Source: Agrobacterium larrymoorei
GTDB lineage: Bacteria > Pseudomonadota > Alphaproteobacteria > Rhizobiales > Rhizobiaceae
Direction: 5' to 3'
Assembly: GCF_005145045.1 (NCBI RefSeq)
Contig: NZ_CP039691.1
Span: 1,376,001-1,440,000 of the forward strand
Length of the DNA: 64,000 nt
This document shows, in pieces, positions 45,423-55,345 of the stretch (the stretch's first letter is position 1; each line of letters opens with the position of its first letter). The position numbers and the translations under genes were made by a program. The notes beneath the pieces are model-generated. The model did not search any database, was not told the origin of the DNA, and saw only the letters and a list, made by a program, of their open reading frames with translations.

Positions 45423-48400
45423 TCAGCTGCAACCACTCGTCGCACCACAAGTATCGCACTTCTCGCAAGTCCCATTCCGAACCATCGTGAAGTTCTGGCA
45501 CTCGGAGCACATGTTGCCCGTGTAACCCTGCGCAATGGAGCGCATGCGGCGTTCGTTTTCTACCTTTTTGGCTTCCGTCTTGGCAGAGGCGGCGTCTGCT
45601 GCTGCCTTGTCGGAGAAGAGAGCTGTCGCGGCCTGTTCGGATTCGGTGGCGAGGGCCTCTTCTGCGATTTCCTCGGCCAGTTCCTTGGCGCGCTCCTCGT
45701 AGTCACGCTTGAAGGCGACGACTTCCGAGGTGGAGGCGGCGATGGCCGGTTCCAGCTTGCGGGCGGCGTTGCCGGAGATCGAGGTTACGTTGCCGGAGGC
45801 GCGGGCGGGGGCGGCGGTTGCGGAACCTTTTGGCTCGGAGCCGGAGCGTTCGCCAGCGGTGCTGGAAACGAGCGTTGGCTTGTAACCGCGGGTCCAGCCG
45901 GTGGAGAGCAGGTTGGTTTTGCCTTCCTGAATGCCCTTGCCGAGTGCCGTGTTGGAGAAATCCGACGTATCGACATGCGCCAGATCGTGACGGCCGAGGT
46001 AGGAGACGGCGAGTTCGCGGAACACGTAGTCGAGGATCGACGTGGCATTCTTGATCGCATCGTTGCCGATGACCATGCCGGCAGGCTCGAACTTGGTGAA
46101 GGTGAAGGCCTCCACATATTCTTCCAGCGGCACGCCATATTGCAGGCCGAGCGAGATGGCGATGGCGAAGTTGTTCATCATCGCACGGAAAGCAGCGCCT
46201 TCCTTGTGCATATCGATGAAGATTTCGCCGAGGCGGCCATCACCGAATTCACCGGTGCGAAGGTAGACCTTGTGTCCACCGACAGCAGCCTTCTGGGTGT
46301 AGCCCTGACGGCGGTTCGGCAGCTTTTCGCGCTCGCGGCTGACGCGTTCGACCACACGCTCGATGATCTTTTCGGTCAGCGTAACGGCCTGTGCGGCCTG
46401 TGGCTGAGCGATCAGCTCTTCGATTGCGTCTTCGTCATCCTCGTCTTCCACCAGCGATGCGTTGAGCGGCTGGGACAGCTTGGAGCCATCGCGGTAGAGA
46501 GCGTTGGCCTTCAGAGCCAGCTTCCACGACAGCATGTAGGCTGCGCCGCAATCTTCCACCGTCGCATCGTTCGGCATGTTGATGGTCTTGGAAATCGCAC
46601 CCGAGATGAAAGGCTGGGCAGCCGCCATCATGCGGATGTGGGATTCGACCGAGAGGTAACGCTTGCCGATCTTGCCGCATGGGTTGGCGCAATCGAAGAC
46701 TGGCAGATGCTCTTCCTTCAGGAACGGTGCGCCTTCCAGCGTCATCGCGCCGCAGACGTGAACGTTCGCCGCTTCGATGTCCTTCTTGCCGAAGCCGAGA
46801 TGCTCCAGCAGATTGAAGCTCATGTCGGAGAGCTGCTCGTTGGAAACCTTCAGCGTGTCCTTCAGGAAGTCCGCGCCGAGTGTCCACTGGTTGAAGACGA
46901 ACTTGATGTCGAAGGCGGATTTCAGCGCGCCGTTGACGGCTTCGATCTTCTCATCCGTAAAGCCCTTGGCCTTCAGCGAGCCAGGGTTGATGCCGGGTGC
47001 CTGGTTGAGATTGCCGTGGCCGACTGCGTAAGCTTCGATTTCGGCGATCTGGCTTTCGGAGTAACCGAGCGAGCGGAGCGATTCTGGTACTGCGCGGTTG
47101 ATGATCTTGAAGTAGCCGCCGCCAGCGAGCTTCTTGAACTTCACCAGAGCGAAGTCAGGCTCGATGCCGGTGGTGTCGCAATCCATGACGAGGCCGATCG
47201 TGCCTGTCGGCGCGATAACGGTGGTCTGGGCGTTGCGGTAGCCGTGCTGTTCGCCAAGCTCCAGAGCCTTGTCCCATGCGGCAACGGCGTGGGTGATGAG
47301 GTCCTGATCCGTGCAATCTGCATGGATGAGCGGAACCGGGTTTACCGACAGGCCTTCGTAACCATAGGCCAGACCTTGCGCGGCGCGGCGGTGGTTGCGG
47401 ATGACGCGCAGCATGTTGTCACGGTTCGGCGCAAAGCCCGGGAAGGGGCCGAGTTCGCCAGCCATTTCAGCGGACGTTGCGTAGGAAACGCCGGTCATGA
47501 TTGCGGTGAGGGCACCGGCAATGGCACGGCCTTCATCGCTGTCATAAGGAATGCCGGAGGACATCAGCAGGCCGCCGATATTGGCGTAGCCGAGGCCGAG
47601 CGTGCGGTACTCGTAAGAGAGTTCCGCAATCTGGCGGGATGGGAACTGCGCCATCATGACCGAGACTTCGAGAACCATCGTCCACAGGCGGACGGCATGC
47701 TCGTAATCGGCAATGTTGATGTTCTTGGTGGCGGCGTCCTTGAACTGGATGAGGTTCAGCGAAGCAAGGTTGCAGGCCGTGTCATCCAGGAACATGTATT
47801 CCGAGCAGGGGTTGGATGCGCGGATGGGGCCAGCGGCTGGCGAGGTGTGCCAGTCGTTCATGGTGGTGTTGAAGTGCAGGCCCGGATCGGCAGATGCCCA
47901 TGCGGCATGCGAAATCTTTTCCCACAGGTCGCGGGCCTTCAGCGTCTTCATGACGCGGCCATCGCGGCGTGCGGTCAGGTTCCAGTCGCCGTCATTTTCA
48001 ACTGCGCGCAGGAAGTCATCCTTCAGTGACACGGAGTTGTTGGAGTTCTGGCCGGACACCGTGAGGTAAGCTTCCGAATCCCAATCCGTGTCGTAGGTCT
48101 TGAATTCGATATCCTTGTAGCCCTGCTGGGCGAACTGGATGACACGCTTGACGTAGTTTTCCGGAACCTGATCCTTCTTGGCAGCGCGGATTTCGCGCTT
48201 GAGGGCAGGGTTCTTGGCAGGGTCGAAGCAATCGCCGTTATCGGCTTCGCAATTGACGCAGGCCTTCATGATGGCCTTCAGGTGCTTGGCGACGATCTTG
48301 GAGCCGGTGACGAGAGCGGCAACCTTCTGCTCTTCGTTCACCTTCCAGTCGATGTAAGCTTCAATATCCGGGTGGTCGGCATCGACGACGACCATCTTGG

Positions 48401-49232
48401 CCGCGCGGCGCGTGGTGCCGCCGGACTTGATGGCGCCCGCTGCGCGGTCACCGATCTTGAGGAAGCTCATGAGGCCGGAGGACTTGCCGCCGCCGGACAG
48501 CTTTTCGCCTTCGCCGCGAAGATAAGAGAAGTTGGAGCCGGTGCCGGAGCCGTATTTGAACAGGCGCGCTTCACGCACCCACAGATCCATGATGCCGCCT
48601 TCGTTGACGAGGTCGTCTTCGACGGACTGGATGAAGCAGGCATGCGGCTGCGGATGCTCGTAAGCGGACTTGGACTTGGTCAGCTTGCCGGTGAAAGGGT
48701 CTACATAGAAGTGGCCCTGGCCGGGGCCATCGATGCCATAGGCCCAGTGCAGGCCGGTGTTGAACCACTGAGGGGAATTCGGCGCAACGCGCTGGGTGGC
48801 CAGCATGTAGGCAAGCTCATCGCGGAAGGCCAGCGCATCTTCTTCGGACGAGAAATACTTGCCCTTCCAGCCCCAATAGGTCCAGGTGCCAGCGAGACGG
48901 TCGAACACCTGACGCGCATCGATTTCGGAACCGTAACGCTCACCTTCCGGGATATCCTTCATAGCAGCCGTATCGGCAACGGAGCGCCACAGGAAGGACG
49001 GAACGTCGTTCTCTTCAACCTTTTTCAGAACCTTCGGAACGCCTGCCTTACGGAAATATTTCTGCGCCAGAACGTCGGTCGCAACCTGGCTAAACTGCGC
49101 CGGGACATCGATATCCGCGAGGCGGAACACGATGGAGCCGTCCGGATTCTTGATTTCGCTGACTGCCTTGCGGAAGTCGATTTCCGCGTAAGGCGACTGG
49201 CCGGGCTTCGTAAAGCGGCGTTCGATGCGCAT
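45423..49232 (-). CDS. nrdJ: Class II (vitamin B12-dependent) ribonucleotide reductase
   Basis: 1269 residues. Reduces ribonucleotides using adenosylcobalamin, so it links to cobS/cobT in this window. Landmarks: [32 protein letters not shown], the NPCSEYMF active-site stretch with catalytic Cys and Glu, [29 protein letters not shown] (first part), a family insert region with CANPCGKIG, and a C-terminal Cys cluster (MCSECQNF...CEKCDTCG) for electron delivery. No intein: length matches the family. ATG at 49232 starts [20 protein letters not shown]. No riboswitch seen upstream, but an NrdR-like box is present. Confidence 0.97.
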   Translation of the reverse strand: MRIERRFTKPGQSPYAEIDFRKAVSEIKNPDGSIVFRLADIDVPAQFSQVATDVLAQKYFRKAGVPKVLKKVEENDVPSFLWRSVADTAAMKDIPEGERYGSEIDARQVFDRLAGTWTYWGWKGKYFSSEEDALAFRDELAYMLATQRVAPNSPQWFNTGLHWAYGIDGPGQGHFYVDPFTGKLTKSKSAYEHPQPHACFIQSVEDDLVNEGGIMDLWVREARLFKYGSGTGSNFSYLRGEGEKLSGGGKSSGLMSFLKIGDRAAGAIKSGGTTRRAAKMVVVDADHPDIEAYIDWKVNEEQKVAALVTGSKIVAKHLKAIMKACVNCEADNGDCFDPAKNPALKREIRAAKKDQVPENYVKRVIQFAQQGYKDIEFKTYDTDWDSEAYLTVSGQNSNNSVSLKDDFLRAVENDGDWNLTARRDGRVMKTLKARDLWEKISHAAWASADPGLHFNTTMNDWHTSPAAGPIRASNPCSEYMFLDDTACNLASLNLIQFKDAATKNINIADYEHAVRLWTMVLEVSVMMAQFPSRQIAELSYEYRTLGLGYANIGGLLMSSGIPYDSDEGRAIAGALTAIMTGVSYATSAEMAGELGPFPGFAPNRDNMLRVIRNHRRAAQGLAYGYEGLSVNPVPLIHADCTDQDLITHAVAAWDKALELGEQHGYRNAQTTVIAPTGTIGLVMDCDTTGIEPDFALVKFKKLAGGGYFKIINRAVPESLRSLGYSESQIAEIEAYAVGHGNLNQAPGINPGSLKAKGFTDEKIEAVNGALKSAFDIKFVFNQWTLGADFLKDTLKVSNEQLSDMSFNLLEHLGFGKKDIEAANVHVCGAMTLEGAPFLKEEHLPVFDCANPCGKIGKRYLSVESHIRMMAAAQPFISGAISKTINMPNDATVEDCGAAYMLSWKLALKANALYRDGSKLSQPLNASLVEDEDDEDAIEELIAQPQAAQAVTLTEKIIERVVERVSREREKLPNRRQGYTQKAAVGGHKVYLRTGEFGDGRLGEIFIDMHKEGAAFRAMMNNFAIAISLGLQYGVPLEEYVEAFTFTKFEPAGMVIGNDAIKNATSILDYVFRELAVSYLGRHDLAHVDTSDFSNTALGKGIQEGKTNLLSTGWTRGYKPTLVSSTAGERSGSEPKGSATAAPARASGNVTSISGNAARKLEPAIAASTSEVVAFKRDYEERAKELAEEIAEEALATESEQAATALFSDKAAADAASAKTEAKKVENERRMRSIAQGYTGNMCSECQNFTMVRNGTCEKCDTCGATSGCS

Positions 49233-49385
49233 CGTTTTGTCCTCGTCTTGGGCGCCCGTGAGCTGGGCGCAGAAATACGTTCCAGCTTCGCGCCTCGTTA
49301 CGCGCAGCCGGTTGTTTTGCGATGTGTGGGTAACAAACATCCTTGGATGTTGTTCCCTTATCTCGTGGTGATTACGGCTGCAAGC

Positions 49386-49401
49386 ATACTATATATAGTA
49401 T
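49386..49401. promoter_or_regulatory. NrdR-box-like palindrome upstream of nrdJ
   Basis: ATACTATATATAGTAT is a perfect 16-base palindrome closely matching the NrdR consensus ACACTATATATAGTGT (differences only at mirrored positions). It is 154 bases before the nrdJ start. NrdR boxes usually occur in pairs; a clear second box is not visible. Confidence 0.7.
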
Positions 49402-49918
49402 TAACAGTTTGTTGCCGCCAGATCCCGCATCATATTTCGGCAACAAATTCAGCCCACAGACAGCCGTTAGCGCTCCACCCCCTCATGGTCGGAACGCAGG
49501 CAAACGCGTGAACTGAGACTTAAAAAGAACCGAAGGTGAAGCACCCGATTCCGTTGCTGCCGCAACATGAGGGTTACTTTTAGAAAACCTGCTGATTCCG
49601 TCAAGGCCTAGTTTGCAACCGAATATTAACCACAAGATATGGTGTGGATTGCTTGTGGAAAACGGGGAAAGAAAAACCCGCCATAAAATTCAGTGACTTG
49701 TCAGAAATTATTCAGCCTTCCCTTACGTATGCTTTCGTTACGTAGGGCAGAAAAATGCCGGTTTTGATGAAAAAATCGGTGTTGCCCGTACACCACAGAA
49801 AGGCTGAAGTTTCCACAACAGTTATGTGCCGATCCCACGATATGCGCTCTTTCCACAAAATGTAGTGGGAGGCTTGAACCTACCCACTTATTCTCTGCAA
49901 GGGTACCATCCCATGATA
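49402..49918. other. AT-richer intergenic region upstream of nrdJ
   Basis: 517 bases without a gene. It holds a perfect 10-bp inverted repeat TTTGTTGCCG (49408-49417) / CGGCAACAAA (49438-49447), next to the NrdR-like box. Further right, GTGGG...CCCAC stems appear near 49868-49890 just beyond the ADP-ribosylglycohydrolase stop and may act as its terminator. Nothing else supported. Confidence 0.55.
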
Positions 49919-50962
49919 CTACCAGCCGGGATAACGCGACGCCAAGATGTCGACTTTGCCACTCAGAACCGCAGTGAAATCTTCTGCAAGCGTCTGAATG
50001 ACATCTCGCAACTCCACCTTTGTCGCCCATATCTCTGGCAGGTTCGAAGCTCCGTGAAGCGCGCCGACGATGTTACCGGTAATGGCTCCAGTGGAATCAG
50101 AATCTCCGCTGTGATTGACTGCCGCGACGATGGCTTCATAAGGCGTCTTCCCCGCCAACGCGCATAAAACTGAAATTCCCAGAGCTTCCTCAGCTACCCA
50201 CCCTTCTCCAAGTTCAGGAAGGCGGAGTTGCCAGTTCGTCATTTTACTCAACTTCAAAGCATTCTTAATAGAGCTCTTAACTTCTTCCGCCCCATCCCTT
50301 TCGAGAAGTGGCATGGTGTTTTTTACGGCATCAATAAGGGTGTGACCGTCCGCGATGAAGTTGATGATGCTCGCCAACGCGCCAGAAGCGTATTGTGCAG
50401 AAGGGTGACCATGTGTTGTTGCTGCCGTCTGTGCGGCTAGGTCAAAAGTATAGGATGTGCCCGACTTAGAAAGGAATCCAAACGGTGCGTCACGCATGAC
50501 CGTACCGCATCCCTTACTGTTATTTTGCGCCTTGTCTCCAAAAGGCATTTTTGTGCGAAGAGCCGAAAGGCAGGTTGCTCCTGGTGCCCGTCTAGCCCAC
50601 AGGCGTTCGTTTGAAACAAGCCATCCGTCTATGTCATCGTTATTTGCCGAGGTTGAGAAATCAGCTTCCTGGGTTTGTAGCCAGCGGCGATAGGCGTGGT
50701 TCACGACTGAAGGAATGTGACATATGCCTTTGGTGTCGAAGCGAACTCCAGCTCTGATGAGACCTTCCACTGTAAAGAGCGTCATTTGTGTGTCGTCTGT
50801 GATCGCACCTACAACGCCATCGTACTCATGCAATTCCGTAATGCCGTCAGCGCCGTATTCCGCGTGGATACGTTCCTTTGAAAGGAACTCTACGGGTCCG
50901 CCAAGCGCGTCCCCACACGCGCCTCCTAGAAGGCATCCGTAAATACGATCATAAAGATTCAT
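49919..50962 (-). CDS. ADP-ribosylglycohydrolase (DraG/ARH-like) family protein
   Basis: 347 residues. Landmarks: YDRIYGCLLGGACGDALGGP at the N-terminus, AITDDTQMTLFTVEGLI (metal-binding T-D-D), CGTVMRDAPFGF, and NHSGDSDSTGAITGNIVGA (the second metal-binding D-x-D-S/T-G). These give the di-magnesium centre of ADP-ribosyl-arginine/serine hydrolases. No ADP-ribosyltransferase or toxin gene is beside it. Codon use and base composition are more AT-rich than neighbours, suggesting horizontal acquisition. Confidence 0.9.
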   Translation of the reverse strand: MNLYDRIYGCLLGGACGDALGGPVEFLSKERIHAEYGADGITELHEYDGVVGAITDDTQMTLFTVEGLIRAGVRFDTKGICHIPSVVNHAYRRWLQTQEADFSTSANNDDIDGWLVSNERLWARRAPGATCLSALRTKMPFGDKAQNNSKGCGTVMRDAPFGFLSKSGTSYTFDLAAQTAATTHGHPSAQYASGALASIINFIADGHTLIDAVKNTMPLLERDGAEEVKSSIKNALKLSKMTNWQLRLPELGEGWVAEEALGISVLCALAGKTPYEAIVAAVNHSGDSDSTGAITGNIVGALHGASNLPEIWATKVELRDVIQTLAEDFTAVLSGKVDILASRYPGW

Positions 50963-51110
50963 TGCTATTTACTATTGGTTGTGAAGTGATGAGCTGAAAA
51001 TAATAGATATTCGGTTGTATCGGTACGGTCTAGCCTCCTCGATGCGAGAGACGCGTCGCTTCAAAAGAAAAGCTGATTACGATTCCGTTTAACTGTGACG
51101 ATAAAACAGA

Positions 51111-51136
51111 AAAGGCCGCGCTAAGCGCAGCCTTTT
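51111..51136 (-). terminator. Terminator after gpt
   Basis: AAAGGC-c-GCGC-taa-GCGC-a-GCCTTT, a stem with a symmetrical mismatch; on the minus strand it is followed by TCTGTTTT. It lies 25 bases beyond the gpt stop. Confidence 0.8.
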
Positions 51137-51160
51137 GGTATCTTATCAGGTCGATCTGGA

Positions 51161-51658
51161 TCAGCCCGGCGCACCCTTCGCAATCGGTTCCTGATAGGTG
51201 AAGCCCATGTCCCAGGGGAAGTAGATCCAGGTGTCCTGGCTGACTTCGGTGACGAAGGTGTCGATGGTGGGGACGCCGGTGGGTTTGGCGTAGACGCAGG
51301 CGAAGTGGGCCTTGGGCAGCATTTCGCGCACTTCGAGTGCGGTCTTGCCGGTGTCGGTCAGGTCGTCCACCACGAGGATGCCTTCGCCGTCCTTTTCGAG
51401 CAATTCCGGGGAGATTGCCTTGAGAAGAATGGTGTCGCCCTGGTTGACGTAGTCGTGGCGCGTGGCGATGCAGACGGTGTCGATGAGGCGGATGTTGAGT
51501 TCGCGGGAAATGATGGCTGCGGGCACGAGGCCGCCGCGCGTGATGCAGACGATGGCCTTGAACTCCTGGTTCAGGCCGGCAAGGCGCCAGGCCAGCGCGC
51601 GGGCATCACGGTGAAACTGATCCCAGGAAACGGGAAAGGCTTTATCGGGAAGGGACAT
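51161..51658 (-). CDS. gpt: Xanthine phosphoribosyltransferase
   Basis: 165 residues. Salvages xanthine (and guanine) to nucleotides with PRPP. N-terminal [36 protein letters not shown], and the PRPP-binding loop [18 protein letters not shown] are intact. ATG at 51658 ([12 protein letters not shown]) is the family start; the frame is open upstream without family sequence. Confidence 0.95.
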   Translation of the reverse strand: MSLPDKAFPVSWDQFHRDARALAWRLAGLNQEFKAIVCITRGGLVPAAIISRELNIRLIDTVCIATRHDYVNQGDTILLKAISPELLEKDGEGILVVDDLTDTGKTALEVREMLPKAHFACVYAKPTGVPTIDTFVTEVSQDTWIYFPWDMGFTYQEPIAKGAPG

Positions 51659-51898
51659 TGGGTGTCTACCATCTGGTAAAAATTGCTGATGGCTTTGGCT
51701 AATAGCTTCAAGAATGCGCAAATTGCAAGCACATCTACTATCAAGGCCGCGATCTCCAAGGTTTAGAGCGATTTCTTTTTGAACGGAAAGGCTCTGCCGG
51801 GGGATTTCCGCCCGGCTCAATGGCAAACGGCTCGATCCTGGCTTGGGGCTTTCGCTGTTTTCCGGGTCTTAAACAGGGTTCGAAGGCGCAGATCCAGC

Positions 51899-52789
51899 CT
51901 AGATTTCCCGGTGGTCCTTATCCTGTTTCGGTCCGATGACGGTGTTTCTGCCAGCGCCCTTGGCTTGGTACAGGGCAGTATCGGCTCTGGAAAGCAGTTG
52001 CTGAAGCCGTTCGGAGGGTTGGGCTTCCACCACGCCGAAGCTGCAGGTGATGCGGCCATGGGGCAGGGGTTCCACATAGCTGGACTGGAAGGCAAGGCGC
52101 AGGCGCTCGGCAATGCTGAGCGCGGAGACGCCATCGGTGCGGGGAAGGACGAGGCAGAATTCCTCGCCGCCGATGCGGGCGGCCAGATCGTAAGGGCGGA
52201 TTTGATCCTTGACCACTTCGCCGACGACCATCAGCACATTGTCACCCACCTCGTGGCCGTATTCGTCGTTGATCTTCTTGAAATTATCGAGGTCGAAGAG
52301 GATGAGGGACAGCGGCTCTCGCGCGCGGACGGATTGCGCTTGCAGCGCTGGGACCTGTTCCGTGAGCGAGCGGCGGTTGCCGAGGCCCGTGAGGAAGTCG
52401 GTCGTGGCCTGACGCTTGAGCTGCTTGGTGAGTTCTTCAACCTGAATGAGGGTGGACTTGGCGGATTCGGTGACCACGCCGATCTCGTCATTGCCGGGGG
52501 CGCGAAGCTTGAAGACGCCTTTGTCTTCCGGGTATTTTTTCAAAGCACCTGCCAGATGATTGAGCGGGCGGATGAAGCGCCACAGCGCATACAGGCAAAC
52601 GCCGGTGCCGAGCAGGGTGGCGCCCAGAACGAGCGCGAAGACGGACATGGCGCTGGGCTCGAAACCGAGCGCCAGAAATGTGATGAGCGTGATGAGTGGA
52701 ATGTGGACGCTGACGAAACAGACGACGAAAATCTTCGCAATCAAAGAGGTGCGAATACGCTGCGAAAAAGGCTGTCGTCTTGAATCCAT
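51899..52789 (-). CDS. Membrane-bound diguanylate cyclase
   Basis: 296 residues. Two membrane segments (about 17-38 and 43-67), a short HAMP-like linker, and a GGDEF domain from about 125 onward: TDFLTGLGNRRSL, DLDNFKKINDEYGHEVGD and the active-site ARIGGEEFCLVLPR. GGEEF is a catalytically competent variant. An RxxD inhibitory site is not evident directly before the motif. Makes c-di-GMP; the matching PAS-GGDEF-EAL protein at 57.5-60.2 kb is another enzyme of this signal. Confidence 0.92.
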   Translation of the reverse strand: MDSRRQPFSQRIRTSLIAKIFVVCFVSVHIPLITLITFLALGFEPSAMSVFALVLGATLLGTGVCLYALWRFIRPLNHLAGALKKYPEDKGVFKLRAPGNDEIGVVTESAKSTLIQVEELTKQLKRQATTDFLTGLGNRRSLTEQVPALQAQSVRAREPLSLILFDLDNFKKINDEYGHEVGDNVLMVVGEVVKDQIRPYDLAARIGGEEFCLVLPRTDGVSALSIAERLRLAFQSSYVEPLPHGRITCSFGVVEAQPSERLQQLLSRADTALYQAKGAGRNTVIGPKQDKDHREI

Positions 52790-52983
52790 ACACTATCTTC
52801 CGTTCGTTCTTCGGCGTCGAGCGCATCCCGCGCCCTTATTCCCCTCACAAAAGCTCACATAATGCAGGCAGCTGCTACTTGCCACTCTGTGTTTCGATTG
52901 GTGCTTTTTTGTGAAGTGCTAATAGGAAGACAAAAAACTGGCACCTTTTCCGGCATTTCGAGAGAGGTTCAGCGTGATCACAG

Positions 52984-54396
52984 TCATTCGATACTGTCAT
53001 AGGCCGAAGCGCCGTTGTCCAGCAGACGTCTGATGACGCCTAGTCCGTGCTGCAGTTCATCGCGCGTTTTGGGAAGCGAGAAACTGATCCTTACGCGGTG
53101 AAAAACCTTGTCCGTGCGCGCAGCCTTAAACTCGTCCTCATCATCCACGAAAACATTTTCGTTCATGGCCGCATTACGGAAAGTGCCGGATAGCCACGGC
53201 TCTGGCAGCTTGATCCAGGCGAAGGCAATTTCGGGTTCGGAGTTGAATTCCAGCCCGTTGAGCGCTGCTCTCAAAATGGCTTCGCGCGCGCGGATTTCCG
53301 TGATGCAATCCTTTCGGATTTCCGCTGCATCGCCGCTATTGACGAGGCGGGCGGAAAGCTCTGCCATAAGAAACGGCATGCCGCCGGTCAGCATCTTGTG
53401 GGCGATGCGAACGCGCCCGACAAAGTGGGCAGGGCAGGCGACCCAGCCGCCACGCAGACCGGCACCGACGGATTTCGAAAGGCCGCCGACGACGAAGCTG
53501 TGGTCTGGGGCGAATTCGGCCACAAGGGGAATGCCATCATTGCGCATCGCGCCATATAGCGTGTCTTCGATGATCCAGACATTATAGCGCCGTGCGATAT
53601 CGGCAATGGCTTTGCGGCGTTCCAGCGGAAGGGTTGCGCAGGTCGGGTTTTGTGCCGATGACATGAGGAAGATCATCTTCGGGTGCTGTTGCGCGCAAAC
53701 CCGTTCGAAATCATCCGGGACTATTCCATGTCCATCGATTTCGACCAGCGTTACGCGGCGGCCGCTGAGTGCTGCGGCTCGACTGACCTGAGAATAGGTC
53801 ACGGGTTCGAAAACGATCCGGTCTCCCGGTGTCGTCATCGCGGTGATGACACTCATGACGGCGGCATGTGCGCCGAGAGTGGCAACGACTTCTTCCGGCT
53901 TGGGCAGCCATTCTCCGTAGGACAGCCATTTTACGCCAGCCTCGGCCCAGCCGGGAGGGTTGCCGCGCGTGTAATCGGCAATTTCCTGCGGGTGCTCCCT
54001 CATAATGTCGGCAATGTGCCTGTTGATGGTGGGTTGCTGCCCGACATTCGGGGCCGCGGTGCCATTCAGCAGGATATGACCGGCTGTCTCGGAGGTAACG
54101 CGAGTGCCACCGAAAGGTCCGTCCACGGCTTTCGGTCTGGCACTCTCGGACTTGCGGTCGTTGACGTAGGTTCCTCGCCCCACTTCGCCGCTGACCAGCC
54201 CGCGCTCGTGGATCAGCGAATAGGCGCGGCTGATCGTGCCGATTGTCACCCCTAGATCGAAAGCCAAATTTCGCTGCGGCGGCAATTTTGTGCCAGCGGC
54301 AAAGGTGCCGTCAGCAATCGCGGTTTCAATGCGGTCGGCAAGGCGCACGTAAATGGGGCCGGAGCCATCGGATAGATCGGGAAGCCAATTTGTCAT
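52984..54396 (-). CDS. MocR-type regulator (GntR HTH + aminotransferase-like domain)
   Basis: 470 residues. N-terminal GntR winged helix (RLADRIETAIADGTFAAGTK, then PPQRNLAFDLGVTIGTISRAY) and a fold-type I aminotransferase-like domain, with the PLP lysine in VGGLSKSVGAGLRGGW and FLMSSAQNPTCATLPLERR upstream. MocR regulators use PLP as effector. It diverges from the DUF1127 gene; direct repeats ATTGTAT and AATGTAT in the short gap (about 54415-54440) are possible operators. Confidence 0.9.
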   Translation of the reverse strand: MTNWLPDLSDGSGPIYVRLADRIETAIADGTFAAGTKLPPQRNLAFDLGVTIGTISRAYSLIHERGLVSGEVGRGTYVNDRKSESARPKAVDGPFGGTRVTSETAGHILLNGTAAPNVGQQPTINRHIADIMREHPQEIADYTRGNPPGWAEAGVKWLSYGEWLPKPEEVVATLGAHAAVMSVITAMTTPGDRIVFEPVTYSQVSRAAALSGRRVTLVEIDGHGIVPDDFERVCAQQHPKMIFLMSSAQNPTCATLPLERRKAIADIARRYNVWIIEDTLYGAMRNDGIPLVAEFAPDHSFVVGGLSKSVGAGLRGGWVACPAHFVGRVRIAHKMLTGGMPFLMAELSARLVNSGDAAEIRKDCITEIRAREAILRAALNGLEFNSEPEIAFAWIKLPEPWLSGTFRNAAMNENVFVDDEDEFKAARTDKVFHRVRISFSLPKTRDELQHGLGVIRRLLDNGASAYDSIE

Positions 54397-54487
54397 GGTG
54401 ACAATTTATGCATTGTATCTATTTCGGAGTCAAATGTATTCATTGTTGCGAAACATTGAAGGCCGCGGAAAGGCGGACAGGTGCAAT

Positions 54488-54793
54488 ATGCGCAAGTTGA
54501 ATGAGTATCTCGTAACAATCGATACAATCTATCCCGATGGATATGAGCGGGAACGCGTTTTTCGCGATGCGGGCGACATGGTGGAAGCACAGCCATTTCC
54601 CGCCGTAAAGCCTCGCACCCTGATGGGCCGCCTCATATCGCCATTTGCGACATGGTTCGAGAAGCGTCGGTCGAGATTGTCTCTTCGCGAACTCACGCCT
54701 GAGCAGTTGCACGACATAGGATTATCGCGCTGTGAGACGACTGCGGAATTGGAGAAGGCTTACCTTCTGTCAGCGTTGAGACGGTCATTTTGA
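54488..54793 (+). CDS. DUF1127 domain protein (101 aa)
   Basis: Starts MRKLNEYLVTIDTIYPDGYE; the C-terminal region LSLRELTPEQLHDIGLSRCE is a clear DUF1127 (YjiS) motif. Longer than the usual approx. 50-residue DUF1127 protein because of an acidic N-terminal half. Earlier in-frame ATG codons exist at 54434 and 54353, the latter inside the mocR-type gene; 54488 is preferred for its purine-rich upstream site (GGAAAGG some 25 bases earlier is weak, so the start is uncertain). Confidence 0.7.
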   Translation: MRKLNEYLVTIDTIYPDGYERERVFRDAGDMVEAQPFPAVKPRTLMGRLISPFATWFEKRRSRLSLRELTPEQLHDIGLSRCETTAELEKAYLLSALRRSF

Positions 54794-54830
54794 AGCGATT
54801 GGCAAGGCCTGATCGGCTTTGCTGAAGAAG

Positions 54831-54867
54831 CTCGCCGTGCCTGTCCCAACCGGCGCGGCGAGTTTTA
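54831..54867 (+). terminator. Terminator after the DUF1127 gene
   Basis: CTCGCCG / CGGCGAG stem followed by TTTTATT, 38 bases beyond the stop. The loop is about 18 bases. Confidence 0.6.
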
Positions 54868-54874
54868 TTGGTGC

Positions 54875-55285
54875 TTACGAGCAGCCCTTGCCGCCATTGG
54901 CCCAGCGCTTCACGTCGGTTGCGATGCGGGCGGCGTGGCTGTCGTTCATCATCGGGCCGAAAGCATCGAGCTTTGCCGGGTTGCCTTCGGCGTGGACGAC
55001 GAGCAGAGGCCTCGATTCCGGGCTGTTGCGCGGAACGACGAGAATGCGGGGGCGACCGGAGAAGGAGTTCAGCTCTGGCGCAAGGCGGTAGGCCTTGAAG
55101 GCGGGATCACCCGACTTGAACCAGCAGGCATTTGCGCCAAGCGCGATGCGCTCCATGACCGGCAGTGCCGCCTGGGATGTTGCGCTGGCTGCGGTTTTTT
55201 TCTCGGACTGGCAGGCGGCGAGAGAGAGTGCGATGAGGCCGAGGCCTGCGATATTGAGAACATTGCGAAGGGGCAGGCGGTTCAT
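54875..55285 (-). CDS. Small lipoprotein, unknown function
   Basis: 136 residues. Lipoprotein signal peptide with lipobox LAAC (ALSLAACQSEKK, Cys at about residue 25). The mature part has a tryptophan-cysteine pair (ANACWFKSGDPAFKAYRLAPE) and a terminal GGKGCS, so a disulphide is possible. No domain recognised. It is downstream of purQ on the same strand but separated by a terminator. Confidence 0.8.
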   Translation of the reverse strand: MNRLPLRNVLNIAGLGLIALSLAACQSEKKTAASATSQAALPVMERIALGANACWFKSGDPAFKAYRLAPELNSFSGRPRILVVPRNSPESRPLLVVHAEGNPAKLDAFGPMMNDSHAARIATDVKRWANGGKGCS

Positions 55286-55311
55286 CGCTTCAATCCACTG
55301 GTACGAGATAC

Positions 55312-55336
55312 AACAAAGCCGGTGTAACCCGGCTTC
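55312..55336 (-). terminator. Terminator after purQ
   Basis: AAGCCGG / CCGGCTT stem (loop TGTAAC-type) just beyond the purQ stop; on the minus strand followed by TGTTG, so only moderately strong. Confidence 0.65.
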
Positions 55337-55345
55337 GTTAAATAT

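Noticed and set aside
45303..48029. 908-codon open frame on the plus strand
   Set aside because: It lies entirely opposite nrdJ, whose sequence is strongly conserved; the long frame follows from the high GC third-position bias. No ribosome-binding site or domain.
45423..49232. Intein or frameshift in nrdJ
   Set aside because: The single frame has the expected length for alphaproteobacterial class II reductases and all motifs are in order.
49855..49930. tRNA-like segment on the minus strand (GGTTCAAGCC within GTGGG...CCCAC)
   Set aside because: A T-arm-like loop is present, but no acceptor, D or anticodon arm can be built around it, and it overlaps the end of the glycohydrolase gene. More likely a simple hairpin terminator.
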